The notes beneath the pieces were generated by a model. The model saw only the letters and a program-made list of their open reading frames with translations, did no database searches and was not told where the DNA came from. Shown here in pieces: positions 42,860 to 51,523 of a stretch of 64,000 nt of DNA (position 1 is its first letter; every line of letters begins with the position of its first letter). The stretch is taken from assembly GCF_030010625.1 (NCBI RefSeq), contig NZ_JASCXN010000003.1, forward strand, positions 1-64,000, in the 5' to 3' direction. This stretch comes from Streptomyces sp. CC208A. Its GTDB lineage: Bacteria > Actinomycetota > Actinomycetes > Streptomycetales > Streptomycetaceae. A program made the translations under genes and the position numbers.

Positions 42860-44581
42860 GTGAGCGTGGACGAGCCGCTGTCGCGGATGCCGCAGATGCG
42901 GCTCGACGAGCTGCTTGAGGAGCTCGAGGCGCGCATCAACGCCGCCCGCGGGACCAGGGACCGGGTGCACAGCCTGCTGGAGGCCGTCGTCTCGGTCGGC
43001 CGCGAGCTGGACCTCTCCCAGGTGCTGCGGCGCATCGTGGAAGCCGCCGCGTTCCTGGTGGACGCCCAGTACGGCGCCCTGGGGGTGATCGGCCCGGACG
43101 GCCGTACCCTCTCGCAGTTCATCGCCGTCGGCATGACGGAGGAGGAGATCGCGGCCATCGGCCCCCTGCCGGCCGGACACGGCATCCTGGGCGAGCTCAT
43201 CCGCCACCCCGAGCCGCTCCGCCTGACGGACCTCGGCACCCACGAGGCCTCCTACGGCTTCCCCGCCCACCACCCGCCGATGCGGACCTTCCTGGGCGTG
43301 CCCATCCGCGTCCGCGACGAGGTCTTCGGCAACCTCTACCTGACCGACAAGCACGGCGGCGCGGACTTCGACGCCGAGGACGAGTCGGTGATCTCCACCC
43401 TCTCCGTCGCCGCCGGCGTCGCCATCGACAACGCGCGCCTGTACGAGGCGTCCCAGCGGCAGCAGCGCTGGCTCCGGGCGAACGCGGAGATCACCAACAG
43501 CCTGCTCTCCGGCAGCCCGCGCCTGGAGGTCCTCGAACTCATCGCCCGCCGCGCCCAGGAGATCACCGGCGCCGGGCTCGCCGACGTCTCCGTGCCCGTG
43601 GCGGGGACGGACGACCTCGTCGTCGAGCTCGCCCTCGGCGCCGGCGGCGAGACCCGCCGCGGCCTGGTCGTCCCGGTGACGGGCACCCTCTCCGGCGCCG
43701 CCTACCAGGCCGCCGCGCTCGTGACCACCGCCGGCCTGGCGGAGGACGGCCGTTACTCCGCCGGGCCCCGCCGCTTCGACGGACTCGGCCCTGCGGTCGC
43801 CGTCCCCCTCGGCACCGCGGCCAAGGACACGCGCGGTGTCCTCCTGCTGGCCAGGCGCCAGGGAGAGCCCGTCTTCACCGAGGCCGAACTGGAGCCGCTG
43901 TCGGCCTTCGCCGGGCAGGCCGCGCTCGCCCTGGAGCTGGCCGAACGCCGGAAGGACGCCGAGCAGCTCGCGCTCCTGGAGGACCGGGACCGCATCGCCA
44001 GGGACCTGCACGACCTCGCCATCCAGCGCCTGTTCGCGACCGGGATGACCCTGCAGAGCGCCGCCCGGCTCGTCCGGCACGAGGGCGCCGCCGAACGCGT
44101 CTCGCGGGCGGTCGGCGACCTCGACGAGACCATCAAGATCATCCGATCCACGATCTTCGGCCTGCGCGCCCGGGAGGAGGACGCGGGGCCGAGCCTGCGG
44201 GCCCGCGTGGCCCGCGCGGTGGGCGACGCGGCGACCACCCTCGGTTTCCCGCCCCGCCTGAGCATGGAGGGCCTGCTCGACACGGACGTGCCCCCGCAGG
44301 TCGCCGACCACGTCATGGCGGCCCTCACCGAGGCGCTGAGCAACGCCGCCCGGCACGCGCACGCCACCCGGGTCGAGGTCGCCCTGCGGGCCGCCACCGA
44401 CGAGGTCGTCCTCACCGTGACGGACGACGGCCGGGGGATCCCCGCGGACGGCAGGCGCAGCGGCCTGGGCAACCTGGAGGAACGGGCCCGCGGCGTGGGC
44501 GGCACCCTGGCGATCGAGCGCCCCGAGGAGGGCGGCAGCCGCCTCGTGTGGCGGGCGCCGCTGGACACCGGCCCCCGCTGA
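42860..44581 (+). CDS. DevS/OsdK-like GAF sensor histidine kinase
   Basis: A 573-residue cytoplasmic sensor. Two GAF domains lie at about residues 50-195 (SQVLRRIVEAAAFLVDAQYG) and 205-365 (LEVLELIARRAQEITGAGLA). The HisKA_3 phosphoacceptor is in DRIARDLHDLAIQRLFATGM and the HATPase lies near LSNAARHAHATRVEVALRAA and VTDDGRGIPADGRRSGLGNL. This is the build of mycobacterial DevS/DosT and of S. coelicolor OsdK, which bind heme in GAF-A and sense O2, NO or CO. The GTG at 42860 was chosen for its position before MPQMRLDELLEELE. The partner regulator lies at 45249. Confidence 0.87.
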   Translation: MSVDEPLSRMPQMRLDELLEELEARINAARGTRDRVHSLLEAVVSVGRELDLSQVLRRIVEAAAFLVDAQYGALGVIGPDGRTLSQFIAVGMTEEEIAAIGPLPAGHGILGELIRHPEPLRLTDLGTHEASYGFPAHHPPMRTFLGVPIRVRDEVFGNLYLTDKHGGADFDAEDESVISTLSVAAGVAIDNARLYEASQRQQRWLRANAEITNSLLSGSPRLEVLELIARRAQEITGAGLADVSVPVAGTDDLVVELALGAGGETRRGLVVPVTGTLSGAAYQAAALVTTAGLAEDGRYSAGPRRFDGLGPAVAVPLGTAAKDTRGVLLLARRQGEPVFTEAELEPLSAFAGQAALALELAERRKDAEQLALLEDRDRIARDLHDLAIQRLFATGMTLQSAARLVRHEGAAERVSRAVGDLDETIKIIRSTIFGLRAREEDAGPSLRARVARAVGDAATTLGFPPRLSMEGLLDTDVPPQVADHVMAALTEALSNAARHAHATRVEVALRAATDEVVLTVTDDGRGIPADGRRSGLGNLEERARGVGGTLAIERPEEGGSRLVWRAPLDTGPR

Positions 44582-44602
44582 CCCGGCCCGGCCGGCCGGG
44601 GC

Positions 44603-45067
44603 TCACGGCGTGAGCCGGAAGCCCGTCACCAGGTCCGGCCGGATGCGCAGCGCGTCGTTCACGGAGGGGTGCTCCACCCAGGGGCGCAGGAGGCCGGTGA
44701 ACCGCGCGAGTTCGCCCTCGTCGGTGACCCGGTAGGCGTAGCCGGTGACCACCACGCTCCAGCCGACGTGCGTCTCGGGGTCGATCACGTCCGCCTCGTA
44801 GGCCACCACGACGCCCGAGGTGTGGGCGGGCGTCACCACGGAGGCGAGGGTCGCGCCGTCGTGCAGCCGGACGACGACGTCCTCCCCGTCCATGAGGTGG
44901 TTGACCGGACGGATGGCCGGCAGGGCCTGCTGGGTGAAGACGATGCGTCCCAGCGAGACGGTGCCGAGCAGCCGCAGCGCCTCGGCACGGTCGAGCCGCG
45001 CCATGCGCCGGGGCGCCACCGCGGCCCGGTGGTCGTCCACCGTCCGATCCGTGGCTGCGTCCTTCAT
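44603..45067 (-). CDS. Pyridoxamine 5'-phosphate oxidase-fold protein
   Basis: A 154-residue protein with a split-barrel flavin-binding fold: [20 protein letters not shown], then [20 protein letters not shown] and [20 protein letters not shown]. This PPOX branch (Rv2004/Rv3131-neighbour type) is abundant in DosR/OsdR regulons and may bind F420 or FMN; the activity is unknown. It lies between the sensor-kinase and response-regulator genes on the opposite strand and shares a divergent promoter region with the regulator, where a perfect GGGCC palindrome sits. Confidence 0.84.
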   Translation of the reverse strand: MKDAATDRTVDDHRAAVAPRRMARLDRAEALRLLGTVSLGRIVFTQQALPAIRPVNHLMDGEDVVVRLHDGATLASVVTPAHTSGVVVAYEADVIDPETHVGWSVVVTGYAYRVTDEGELARFTGLLRPWVEHPSVNDALRIRPDLVTGFRLTP

Positions 45068-45149
45068 GGGGCCCCTTCTCCGCTCCGGTCCTGTCCTCGG
45101 GGCACTTCGGTGCCGTCGCCCAGCATGCCCCCGTGCCGTGCCCCGCAGT

Positions 45150-45165
45150 AGGGCCGATCGGCCCT
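45150..45165. promoter_or_regulatory. Perfect 16-bp palindrome AGGGCCGATCGGCCCT
   Basis: This lies between the divergent PPOX and DevR-like genes, 83 bases upstream of the PPOX start and 84 bases upstream of the regulator start. Its GGGCC/GGCCC arms resemble a DevR-type box, suggesting control by the regulator itself. Confidence 0.5.
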
Positions 45166-45248
45166 GGTCGAGGGTCCCCTCGGCACGGCACGATACGGAT
45201 GGGTCCGCCGGCGGCGGAGTGGGACTCGGCGAATACGGAGTGTGTGTG

Positions 45249-45959
45249 ATGACGGACAGCGGCGGCGACCTCACGGGCGACCAGCCGGTGAGGGTCTTCC
45301 TCCTGGACGACCACGAGGTGGTGCGCCGTGGCGTGCACGATCTGCTGGACGCCGAACCCGACCTGACCGTGGTCGGCGAGGCGGGCACGGCGGAGCAGGC
45401 GCTCGTCCGCGTTCCCGCCCTGCGCCCGCAGGTGGCCGTCCTGGACGTGCGCCTGCCCGACGGGGACGGGGTGAGCGTCTGCCGGGAGCTGCGCTCGCGC
45501 ATGCCGGACCTCGCCTGCCTGATGCTGACCTCCTTCGACGACGAGGAGGCGCTCCTCGACGCGATCATGGCCGGGGCCTCCGGCTACGTCCTGAAGCAGA
45601 TCACCGGCACCGACCTGGTCCACGCCGTGCGCACGGTCGCCTCCGGCCGGTCCATGCTGGACGCCGGGGCCACGGCCCGGGTGATGGCCCGGCTGCGCGG
45701 CGAGACCCGGCAGGAGGAGCAGCCGCAGGGCCTGCCCGGCCTGACGGAGCGGGAGCGGGAGATCCTCGCCCTGGTGGGGGAGGGGCTGACCAACCGCGAG
45801 ATCGGGAAGCGGCTCTACCTGGCGGAGAAGACGGTGAAGAACAACATCTCCCGGCTGCTGGCCAAGCTCGGCGTGGAGCGCCGGGTGCAGGCCGCCGTCA
45901 TCGCCACTCAGGCACTCGGGACGGGAGAGCCGACGGGGCGGCTCGGCGGCGGAGCATAA
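45249..45959 (+). CDS. DevR/OsdR-like response regulator (NarL family)
   Basis: A 236-residue regulator. The receiver domain has [20 protein letters not shown] with the acidic pair, the phospho-Asp in [20 protein letters not shown], Thr/Ser in [13 protein letters not shown] and Lys in [11 protein letters not shown]. The LuxR-type DNA-binding domain is [20 protein letters not shown] and [20 protein letters not shown]. The K-Q-I-x-G stretch is that of DevR/DosR. The cognate kinase is most likely the one at 42860. In S. coelicolor the homologous OsdK/OsdR pair controls stress and development genes; function here is inferred. Confidence 0.88.
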   Translation: MTDSGGDLTGDQPVRVFLLDDHEVVRRGVHDLLDAEPDLTVVGEAGTAEQALVRVPALRPQVAVLDVRLPDGDGVSVCRELRSRMPDLACLMLTSFDDEEALLDAIMAGASGYVLKQITGTDLVHAVRTVASGRSMLDAGATARVMARLRGETRQEEQPQGLPGLTEREREILALVGEGLTNREIGKRLYLAEKTVKNNISRLLAKLGVERRVQAAVIATQALGTGEPTGRLGGGA

Positions 45960-45967
45960 GGCCGCCC

Positions 45968-45994
45968 GGGGACCTGTGAAGCCCACAGGTCCCC
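45968..45994 (+). terminator. Hairpin after the response-regulator gene
   Basis: GGGGACCTGTG (45968-45978) is exactly mirrored by CACAGGTCCCC (45984-45994). It lies eight bases beyond the stop codon. Confidence 0.65.
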
Positions 45995-46000
45995 CTGGCA

Positions 46001-46015
46001 GGGACCAGTGGCCCC
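46001..46015 (+). promoter_or_regulatory. DevR-box-like GGGACC/GGCCCC site upstream of the stress protein
   Basis: GGGACCAGTGGCCCC sits 69 bases before the universal-stress-protein ATG. Its GGGAC half is closer to the mycobacterial DosR box than the other sites in this locus. Confidence 0.45.
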
Positions 46016-46083
46016 TCCGCGGCGGGTCGCGGAACGGCCATCGTGGAGGAGCACGCCCACCCCTTCCAGCCGAGGAGCCCCTG

Positions 46084-46956
46084 ATGGCCCGCATCGTCAC
46101 CGTCGGCATCGACGGATCCGCCGAAAGCCTCGCCGCCGCCGACTGGGCCGCCGAGGAGGCGCTGCGCCGCGCGGTGCCGCTGCGGCTGCTCCGCGCCTGG
46201 GACACGGACGACGACCCCCGTACGCGCGTGGTGGACCCGGCCACCGCACGGGAATGGGGCGAGCGCGCGCTGGACGCGGCGCGGAGGCGCCTGAGCAACC
46301 GTCACCCCGGCCTCCGGATCGAGACCGCAGGAGTGACGGAGGACCCCGTCGAGGCGCTCTGCGCGGCCGCCGGAGAGGCGGACGTGCTGGTGCTCGGCTC
46401 CCGTGGCCTGGGCGTCCTGTCCGGCTTCCTCGCCGGGTCCGTCTCGCTCGCCGTGCTCGCCCGCGTCCAGCGCCCCGTCGTCCTGGTCCGCCCGCAGGGC
46501 CGCCCGGCGCCGGGGGAGGACCGTCCGGCCGGGGACGTCGTCGTGGGGCTCGACGTGTCCGAGGCCGGGGACGAGGTGCTCGCGTACGCCTTCGCCGCCG
46601 CCGACCGGTACGGCTGCGGTCTGCGGGTGCTGCACAGCTGGTCGGTCCCGGTGTTCTACGGCGCCGAGCCGAGCGGCTACCTGCCGATGATCATGACCCA
46701 GACCGACCGGGAGGCCCGCCTGGCGCTCGACGCGGCGCTGGAACCGTGGGCGGAGAAGTACCCGGATGTTCCCCTCGTCCGCGAGTGCCGCCAGGGCCGG
46801 CCGGCGAAGGACCTCGTGGAGGCCGCGCGGGACGCCCGGCTCCTCGTGGTGGGCCGCAGGATCCGGCGCGCCCGGATCGGCACGCACATCGGGGCCGTCA
46901 CCCACGCCGTCGTCCACCACGCGACGACGCCCGTGGCGGTCGTGCCGCACGACTGA
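46084..46956 (+). CDS. Universal stress protein, tandem Usp domains
   Basis: A 290-residue protein with two Usp folds: RIVTVGIDGSAESLAAADWA to VLGSRGLGVLSGFLAGSVSL and DVVVGLDVSEAGDEVLAYAF to VVGRRIRRARIGTHIGAVTH. The first has a complete ATP-binding G-x2-G-x9-G-S signature; the second is changed (GRRIRRARIGTHIGAV), so it may not bind ATP. It lies directly after the DevR-like regulator, with a terminator and a DevR-box-like site between, and is a likely regulon member. It is similar in build to the protein at 719-1594. Confidence 0.9.
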   Translation: MARIVTVGIDGSAESLAAADWAAEEALRRAVPLRLLRAWDTDDDPRTRVVDPATAREWGERALDAARRRLSNRHPGLRIETAGVTEDPVEALCAAAGEADVLVLGSRGLGVLSGFLAGSVSLAVLARVQRPVVLVRPQGRPAPGEDRPAGDVVVGLDVSEAGDEVLAYAFAAADRYGCGLRVLHSWSVPVFYGAEPSGYLPMIMTQTDREARLALDAALEPWAEKYPDVPLVRECRQGRPAKDLVEAARDARLLVVGRRIRRARIGTHIGAVTHAVVHHATTPVAVVPHD

Positions 46957-46969
46957 CGGCCCCGGCGGA

Positions 46970-48055
46970 TCAGGGCGCGGACGGGGCCAGGCCGAGGAGG
47001 GCGGCCAGGCGGGAGCGGTGCCAGTGCGGGGGGCCGAAGAGCTGGGCCGCGCCGTGGGCCCGCTTGAAGTAGCGGTGGGCGTCGTGCTCCCAGGTGACGC
47101 CGATGCCGCCGTGGAGCTGGATCGTCTCGCCCGCCACCTCCGAGAACGCCTCCGAGCAGACCGACTTCGCCGAGGCGGCCAGACGGGAGAGCTCCGGTCC
47201 CGGCCCGGCCGTCGCGGCGGCGAAGGCCGCGCCCAGGGCCGCGGAGCGGGCCGACTCCACCCGGACGTACGCGTCCGCGAGCCGGTGCTTCACCGCCTGG
47301 AAGGAGCCGATCGGACGGCCGAACTGGACCCGCTCCCGGGCGTACGCCACCGTCAGTTCGAGGCACTTCGCCGCCGCGCCGGTCTGTTCGGCGGCCAGGG
47401 CCGTGCAGGCGAGGTCCAGGACCTCGCCCAGGATCCGTCCGCCGTCGCCCTCGGCGCCCACGAGGCGGGCCTCCGCGCCGGTGAGGACGGTACGGGACTG
47501 GGCGCGGGTGCCGTCCAGGGGAACCGTCTCCTCGTGGCGTACGCCCGGCGCGTCCGGGCAGACGGCGAAGAGGGAGAGGCCCGCCGGGGTACGCGCGGCC
47601 ACCAGGAGGAGACCGGCCCGGGAGCCGTCCAGGACGTGGTCCTTCGCACCTGTCAGCCGCCAGCCGCCGCCGGGGGCCCGCTCGGCCCGGGTACGGATCG
47701 CGGCCGGGTCCCACGAGCCGCCCTCGGCCCACGCCAGGGCCGCCACCGAGACGCCCCCGGCCAGGTCCGGCAGCAGCTCGGCGCAGGCCGCCGGGTCGCC
47801 GGAGGCCAGCAGGGCGCGCACCGCGAGGACGGCGGAGCCGAGGTACGGGACGGGGCTCAGCTCCCGGCCCAGCTCCTCCATCACCACGTGGACCTCCACG
47901 GCCCCGCGGCCCGCGCCGCCGTACTCCTCCGGAACGGCGAGCCCCGCGGCCCCGATCTGCCCGGTCAGCGGGCGCCAGGCCGCCTCCCCGGGATGCCGCC
48001 GGAGCAACGCCCGGACGGAGGCGCGCAGTTCCTCGTGCTCGTCGGTGAGTCTCAT
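46970..48055 (-). CDS. fadE33: Acyl-CoA dehydrogenase, FadE33-like
   Basis: A 361-residue flavoprotein, third in the fadE31-32-33 operon (its ATG overlaps the previous stop, ATGA). Family signs are AAGLAVPEEYGGAGRGAVEV, GSFQAVKHRLADAYVRVESA and QLHGGIGVTWEHDAHRYFKR. In steroid degradation such heterodimeric FadE pairs desaturate short ring-derived CoA esters late in ring C/D breakdown. The name follows gene order and length in the mycobacterial KstR2 regulon, so it is an inference. It converges on the universal-stress gene. Confidence 0.76.
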   Translation of the reverse strand: MRLTDEHEELRASVRALLRRHPGEAAWRPLTGQIGAAGLAVPEEYGGAGRGAVEVHVVMEELGRELSPVPYLGSAVLAVRALLASGDPAACAELLPDLAGGVSVAALAWAEGGSWDPAAIRTRAERAPGGGWRLTGAKDHVLDGSRAGLLLVAARTPAGLSLFAVCPDAPGVRHEETVPLDGTRAQSRTVLTGAEARLVGAEGDGGRILGEVLDLACTALAAEQTGAAAKCLELTVAYARERVQFGRPIGSFQAVKHRLADAYVRVESARSAALGAAFAAATAGPGPELSRLAASAKSVCSEAFSEVAGETIQLHGGIGVTWEHDAHRYFKRAHGAAQLFGPPHWHRSRLAALLGLAPSAP

Positions 48056-49065
48056 GCCGGTTCCGCCTCCTCGGAGGGGCGAAGGGCCAGGACGCGGGCC
48101 CGGCAGGCGGCCGGGGTGCCCCAGGCGTCGCGCAGGGGGCGGGCCTTGCGAAGCCAGAGGGAGAGGTCCAGCTCCTCCGTGTAGCCGACGGCGCCGTGAA
48201 GCTGCAGGGCCGTCCGGGCGGCGGCGTACGCGGCCTCGCCCGCGGCGACCTTGGCGGCGGCGATCCCGCGCGGAGCCGTGTCGGCGCCCTGCGCGAGCTC
48301 CAACGCGGCCGCGTACACCAGCGGTCGGGCGAACTCCAGGGCGATGAGCGTGTCCGCGAGCCGGTGCTTCACCGCCTGGAAGGAGCCGACCGGGACGCCG
48401 AACTGGGTGCGCTGCCGGACGTAGGCGACGGTCCGGTCGAGCAGCGCCCGGCCGAGGCCGAGCGCCTGCGCGGCGGTCGTGAGGGCGGCGAGCCCGGAGG
48501 CGTACGCGGCGGCGGCCGTCACCTCGGGCCCGCGCGCCAGGACCGTGCCGCCGAGCGGGCGGGCGAGACGGCGCACCGGGTCGGCCGACGGCTGGACGGG
48601 GCCCGTGTCCTCCGCGAGGCGCAGGGTGTCCCCGGCCACGACGAGGACGGCGTCGGCCGCGTCGGCGTCCAGCGCGTAGGGGCCGCAGGACTCCGGCACG
48701 CAGAGGGAGAGGACCGCCTTGCCCGCGGCCACGCGCGGCAGCCAGGAGACGGCCTCGGGATGGTCGAGCCGGCCGAGGAGACCCGCCGCCGCCACCGTCT
48801 CCACGACCGGTCCCGGTACCGCGTGGCGGCCCAACTCTATGAAGGAGACGGCGAGTTCGACGGGGAGCTGGCCCATGCCCTCGTACGTCTCGGGCACCGC
48901 CAGGGCGAAGACGCCGGTCTCCGCGAGCCGGGACCAGAGCGCGAGGCCCGGCGCGTGGTCGCCGGCCGCCCAGGCGCGGGCCGCCCCCGGGGTGTCGGCC
49001 GAGGAGAGCAGGGCGTCAAGCGTGCGGGCGAGGTCGCGGTGCTCGTCGTCGGGGAGGAACCGCAT
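48052..49065 (-). CDS. fadE32: Acyl-CoA dehydrogenase, FadE32-like
   Basis: A 337-residue protein, shorter than most acyl-CoA dehydrogenases, as for one subunit of an alpha2beta2 ACAD. Motifs are the N-terminal FLPDDEHRDLARTLDALLSS, VPVGSFQAVKHRLADTLIAL and TALQLHGAVGYTEELDLSLW. The stop and the following ATG overlap, and the start overlaps the FadE31 stop. FadE32 with FadE31/33 acts on a degraded ring-C product in mycobacteria. The flavin-loop residues are sparse, so it may be the non-catalytic partner. Confidence 0.76.
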   Translation of the reverse strand: MRFLPDDEHRDLARTLDALLSSADTPGAARAWAAGDHAPGLALWSRLAETGVFALAVPETYEGMGQLPVELAVSFIELGRHAVPGPVVETVAAAGLLGRLDHPEAVSWLPRVAAGKAVLSLCVPESCGPYALDADAADAVLVVAGDTLRLAEDTGPVQPSADPVRRLARPLGGTVLARGPEVTAAAAYASGLAALTTAAQALGLGRALLDRTVAYVRQRTQFGVPVGSFQAVKHRLADTLIALEFARPLVYAAALELAQGADTAPRGIAAAKVAAGEAAYAAARTALQLHGAVGYTEELDLSLWLRKARPLRDAWGTPAACRARVLALRPSEEAEPA

Positions 49066-50234
49066 CACCGACGTCCCTTCGGCAGGCCGAGCAGGCGCTC
49101 GGCGATGATGTCGCGCTGGATCTCGTTGGTGCCCGCGTAGAGGGGGCCCGCGAGGGCGAAGGTGTAGCCCTCCGCCCAACTGCCGTGCGCCGGGGCGTCC
49201 GTGGCGCCGTCGCCCAACTCGCCGTAGGGGCCGAGGAGATCGAGCGCCGTCTCGTGGAGGGCGAGGTCGAGCTCGGACCAGAAGACCTTGTTGAGGCTGG
49301 ATTCGGCGCCGAGGGTGCCCCCGGCGGCGATCCGGGAGGCGTGGGCCCAGGTGAAGAGTTGATAGGCGCGGGCACCGACGACCGCGTCCGCGACCCGGTC
49401 GCGCAGCGCGGTGTCGGCGGGGTCGGCGTGCTCCCGCCACAGGGCGGTGAGCCGGTCGGCGGCGGCGGTGAAGCGGCCGGGGCTGCGCAGGGTGAGGCCG
49501 CGCTCGTCGCCCGCCGTGCTCATCGCGACCCGCCAGCCCTCTCCGGGGGCGCCGATCACGTCCTCGTCGGGGACGAACACCCCGTCGAGGAAGAGTTCCG
49601 CGAAGGCGGGCTTGCCGTCGAGCCGGCCCACGGGGCGCACGGTCACGCCGTCCGCGTCGAGGGGGAACATCAGGTACGTCAGGCCCTGGTGCGGCTTCGC
49701 GGCCTCCGGGTCGCTGCGGAAGAGGCCGAAGGCGCGGTCGGCGAAGGCGGCCCGCGAGGACCAGGTCTTCTGGCCGTGGAGCAGCCAGCCGCCGTCGGTG
49801 CGCACGGCGGTGGAACGCAGGCTCGCGAGGTCGGAGCCGGACTCGGGCTCGGACCACGCCTGGGCCCAGATCACCTCGCCGGAGGCCATGGAGGGCAGAA
49901 CACGGGCACGCTGTTCCCCGTTGCCGTGCGCGAAGAGGGTGGGGGCGAGCAGGTTGATGCCGTTCTGGGCGACCCGGCCGGGGGCGCCGGCCGCGTAGTA
50001 CTCCTCCTCGAAGACCAGCCACTGGAAGAGGGAGGCGTCCCGGCCGCCGTAGGCCCGGGGCCAGGAGACCGCCGACCAGCCTCCGGCGGCGAGGGTCCGT
50101 TCCCAGGCGCGGTGGGCGGCGAAGCCCTCCTCGGTCTCCAGGGAGGGGAGCGGGGCGGCGGGCACGTGGGCGGCGAGCCAGGCGCGGGCCTCGGCCCGGA
50201 ACGCCTCGTCCGCCGGTGAGTGGTCGAGGTCCAT
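49065..50234 (-). CDS. fadE31: Acyl-CoA dehydrogenase, FadE31-like
   Basis: A 389-residue acyl-CoA dehydrogenase, first gene of the minus-strand fadE31-32-33 set. Motifs include WSAVSWPRAYGGRDASLFQW, QAWSEPESGSDLASLRSTAV, LLHGQKTWSSRAAFADRAFG and the C-terminal AGPLYAGTNEIQRDIIAERL, which is the flavin/CoA end of FadE proteins. The ATG at 50234 faces the FadE30 gene across 122 bases that hold a KstR2-like operator. Steroid C/D-ring catabolism is inferred from the whole neighbourhood. Confidence 0.8.
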   Translation of the reverse strand: MDLDHSPADEAFRAEARAWLAAHVPAAPLPSLETEEGFAAHRAWERTLAAGGWSAVSWPRAYGGRDASLFQWLVFEEEYYAAGAPGRVAQNGINLLAPTLFAHGNGEQRARVLPSMASGEVIWAQAWSEPESGSDLASLRSTAVRTDGGWLLHGQKTWSSRAAFADRAFGLFRSDPEAAKPHQGLTYLMFPLDADGVTVRPVGRLDGKPAFAELFLDGVFVPDEDVIGAPGEGWRVAMSTAGDERGLTLRSPGRFTAAADRLTALWREHADPADTALRDRVADAVVGARAYQLFTWAHASRIAAGGTLGAESSLNKVFWSELDLALHETALDLLGPYGELGDGATDAPAHGSWAEGYTFALAGPLYAGTNEIQRDIIAERLLGLPKGRR

Positions 50235-50323
50235 CAGGCTCCCGCCGCCTTCCTCGCGGGGCGTACGGGCGCTGTGGTGAGGGGCTCCGGGGTGGTGCGG
50301 GCAGCGGACATCCGCCCTCCTTC

Positions 50324-50343
50324 CCTAACAAGTGTTTGGTAGG
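50324..50343. promoter_or_regulatory. KstR2-like operator between fadE31 and fadE30
   Basis: CCTAACAAGTGTTTGGTAGG contains AACAAGTGTTTGGT (50327-50340), matching the KstR2 consensus AnCAAGnnCTTGnT at all fixed positions except one (T for C). It lies 14 bases from the fadE30 start and 90 from the fadE31 start. Confidence 0.7.
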
Positions 50344-50356
50344 TTAACGTACGGCC

Positions 50357-51523
50357 ATGAGCGACGTCGAGGAGTTCCGCAGAGAGGTCCGTGGCTGGCT
50401 GCGCTCCCACCTCACCGGCGAGTTCGCCGCCCTGAAGGGCCGTGGCGGACCCGGTCGCGAACACGAGGCGTACGCCGAACGCCTCGCCTGGGAACGGCAC
50501 ATGGCCGCCCACGGCTGGACCTGCGTCGGCTGGCCGAAGGAGCACGGCGGGCGCGGCGCGAGCCTGGAGGAACAGGTCGCCTTCCACGAGGAGTACGCCC
50601 TCGCCGACGCCCCCGCCCGCGTCGGCCACATCGGCGAACAGCTCCTCGGCCCCACCCTCATCGCCTTCGGCACCCCCGCCCAGCGGGCACGCTTCCTGCC
50701 CCGGATCGTCGCCGTCGACGAACTGTGGTGCCAGGGCTACTCCGAGCCCGACGCGGGCTCGGACCTCGCGGGCGTCCGCACCCGGGCCGAACGGGACGGC
50801 GGCAACTGGTTCGTCACCGGCCAGAAGGTCTGGACGTCACAGGCGCACGAGGCCGACTGGTGCTTCGTCCTCGCCCGCACCGAACCCGGCTCCACCCGCC
50901 ACCACGGCCTGTCCTGCCTGCTCGTCCCGCTGCGCGCCCCCGGCGTGGAGATCCGGCCGATCGTCCAGCTCACCGGCACCTCGGAGTTCAACGAGGTCTT
51001 CTTCGACGGGGCCCGCACCGACGCCTCCCACGTGGTCGGCGCCCCCGGCGACGGCTGGAAGGTGGCCATGGCGACCCTCGGCTTCGAGCGGGGCGTCTCC
51101 ACCCTCGGTCAACAGGTCGGCTTCCGCCGCGAGTTGGAGGCCGTCACCGCACTGGCCCGGCACAACGGCGCCGCCGCCGACCCCCTCCTCCGCGACCGCA
51201 TCGCCCGTGCCTGGACCGGCCTGGAGACCCTCCGCTGCCACGCCCTGCGGACGCTGAGCGGCGTCGCCGCCGGGGCCCCAGGGCCCGAAGCCTCCATCGG
51301 AAAGATCTTCTGGGCCACCTTCCACCGCGAGCTGGGCGAACTCGCCATGGACGTCTGCGGGGCCGGCGGCATGCTCGCCGAGGGCAAGCCGTACGAACTC
51401 ACCGACTGGCAGCGGCTCTTCCTCTTCTCCCGCGCGGACACCATCTACGCGGGCTCCAACGAGATCCAGCGGAACATCATCGCCGAGCGCGTCCTCGGCC
51501 TGCCCAAGGAGGCCCGCCCGTGA
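50357..51523 (+). CDS. fadE30: Acyl-CoA dehydrogenase, FadE30-like
   Basis: A 388-residue acyl-CoA dehydrogenase. Motifs are WTCVGWPKEHGGRGASLEEQ, GYSEPDAGSDLAGVRTRAER, FVTGQKVWTSQAHEADWCFV, EFNEVFFDGARTDASHVVGA and SRADTIYAGSNEIQRNIIAE, all typical of FadE30, which desaturates the propionate side chain of HIP-CoA. The ATG at 50357 directly follows the KstR2-like operator. The stop overlaps the GTG of the next gene (GTGA). Confidence 0.83.
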   Translation: MSDVEEFRREVRGWLRSHLTGEFAALKGRGGPGREHEAYAERLAWERHMAAHGWTCVGWPKEHGGRGASLEEQVAFHEEYALADAPARVGHIGEQLLGPTLIAFGTPAQRARFLPRIVAVDELWCQGYSEPDAGSDLAGVRTRAERDGGNWFVTGQKVWTSQAHEADWCFVLARTEPGSTRHHGLSCLLVPLRAPGVEIRPIVQLTGTSEFNEVFFDGARTDASHVVGAPGDGWKVAMATLGFERGVSTLGQQVGFRRELEAVTALARHNGAAADPLLRDRIARAWTGLETLRCHALRTLSGVAAGAPGPEASIGKIFWATFHRELGELAMDVCGAGGMLAEGKPYELTDWQRLFLFSRADTIYAGSNEIQRNIIAERVLGLPKEARP

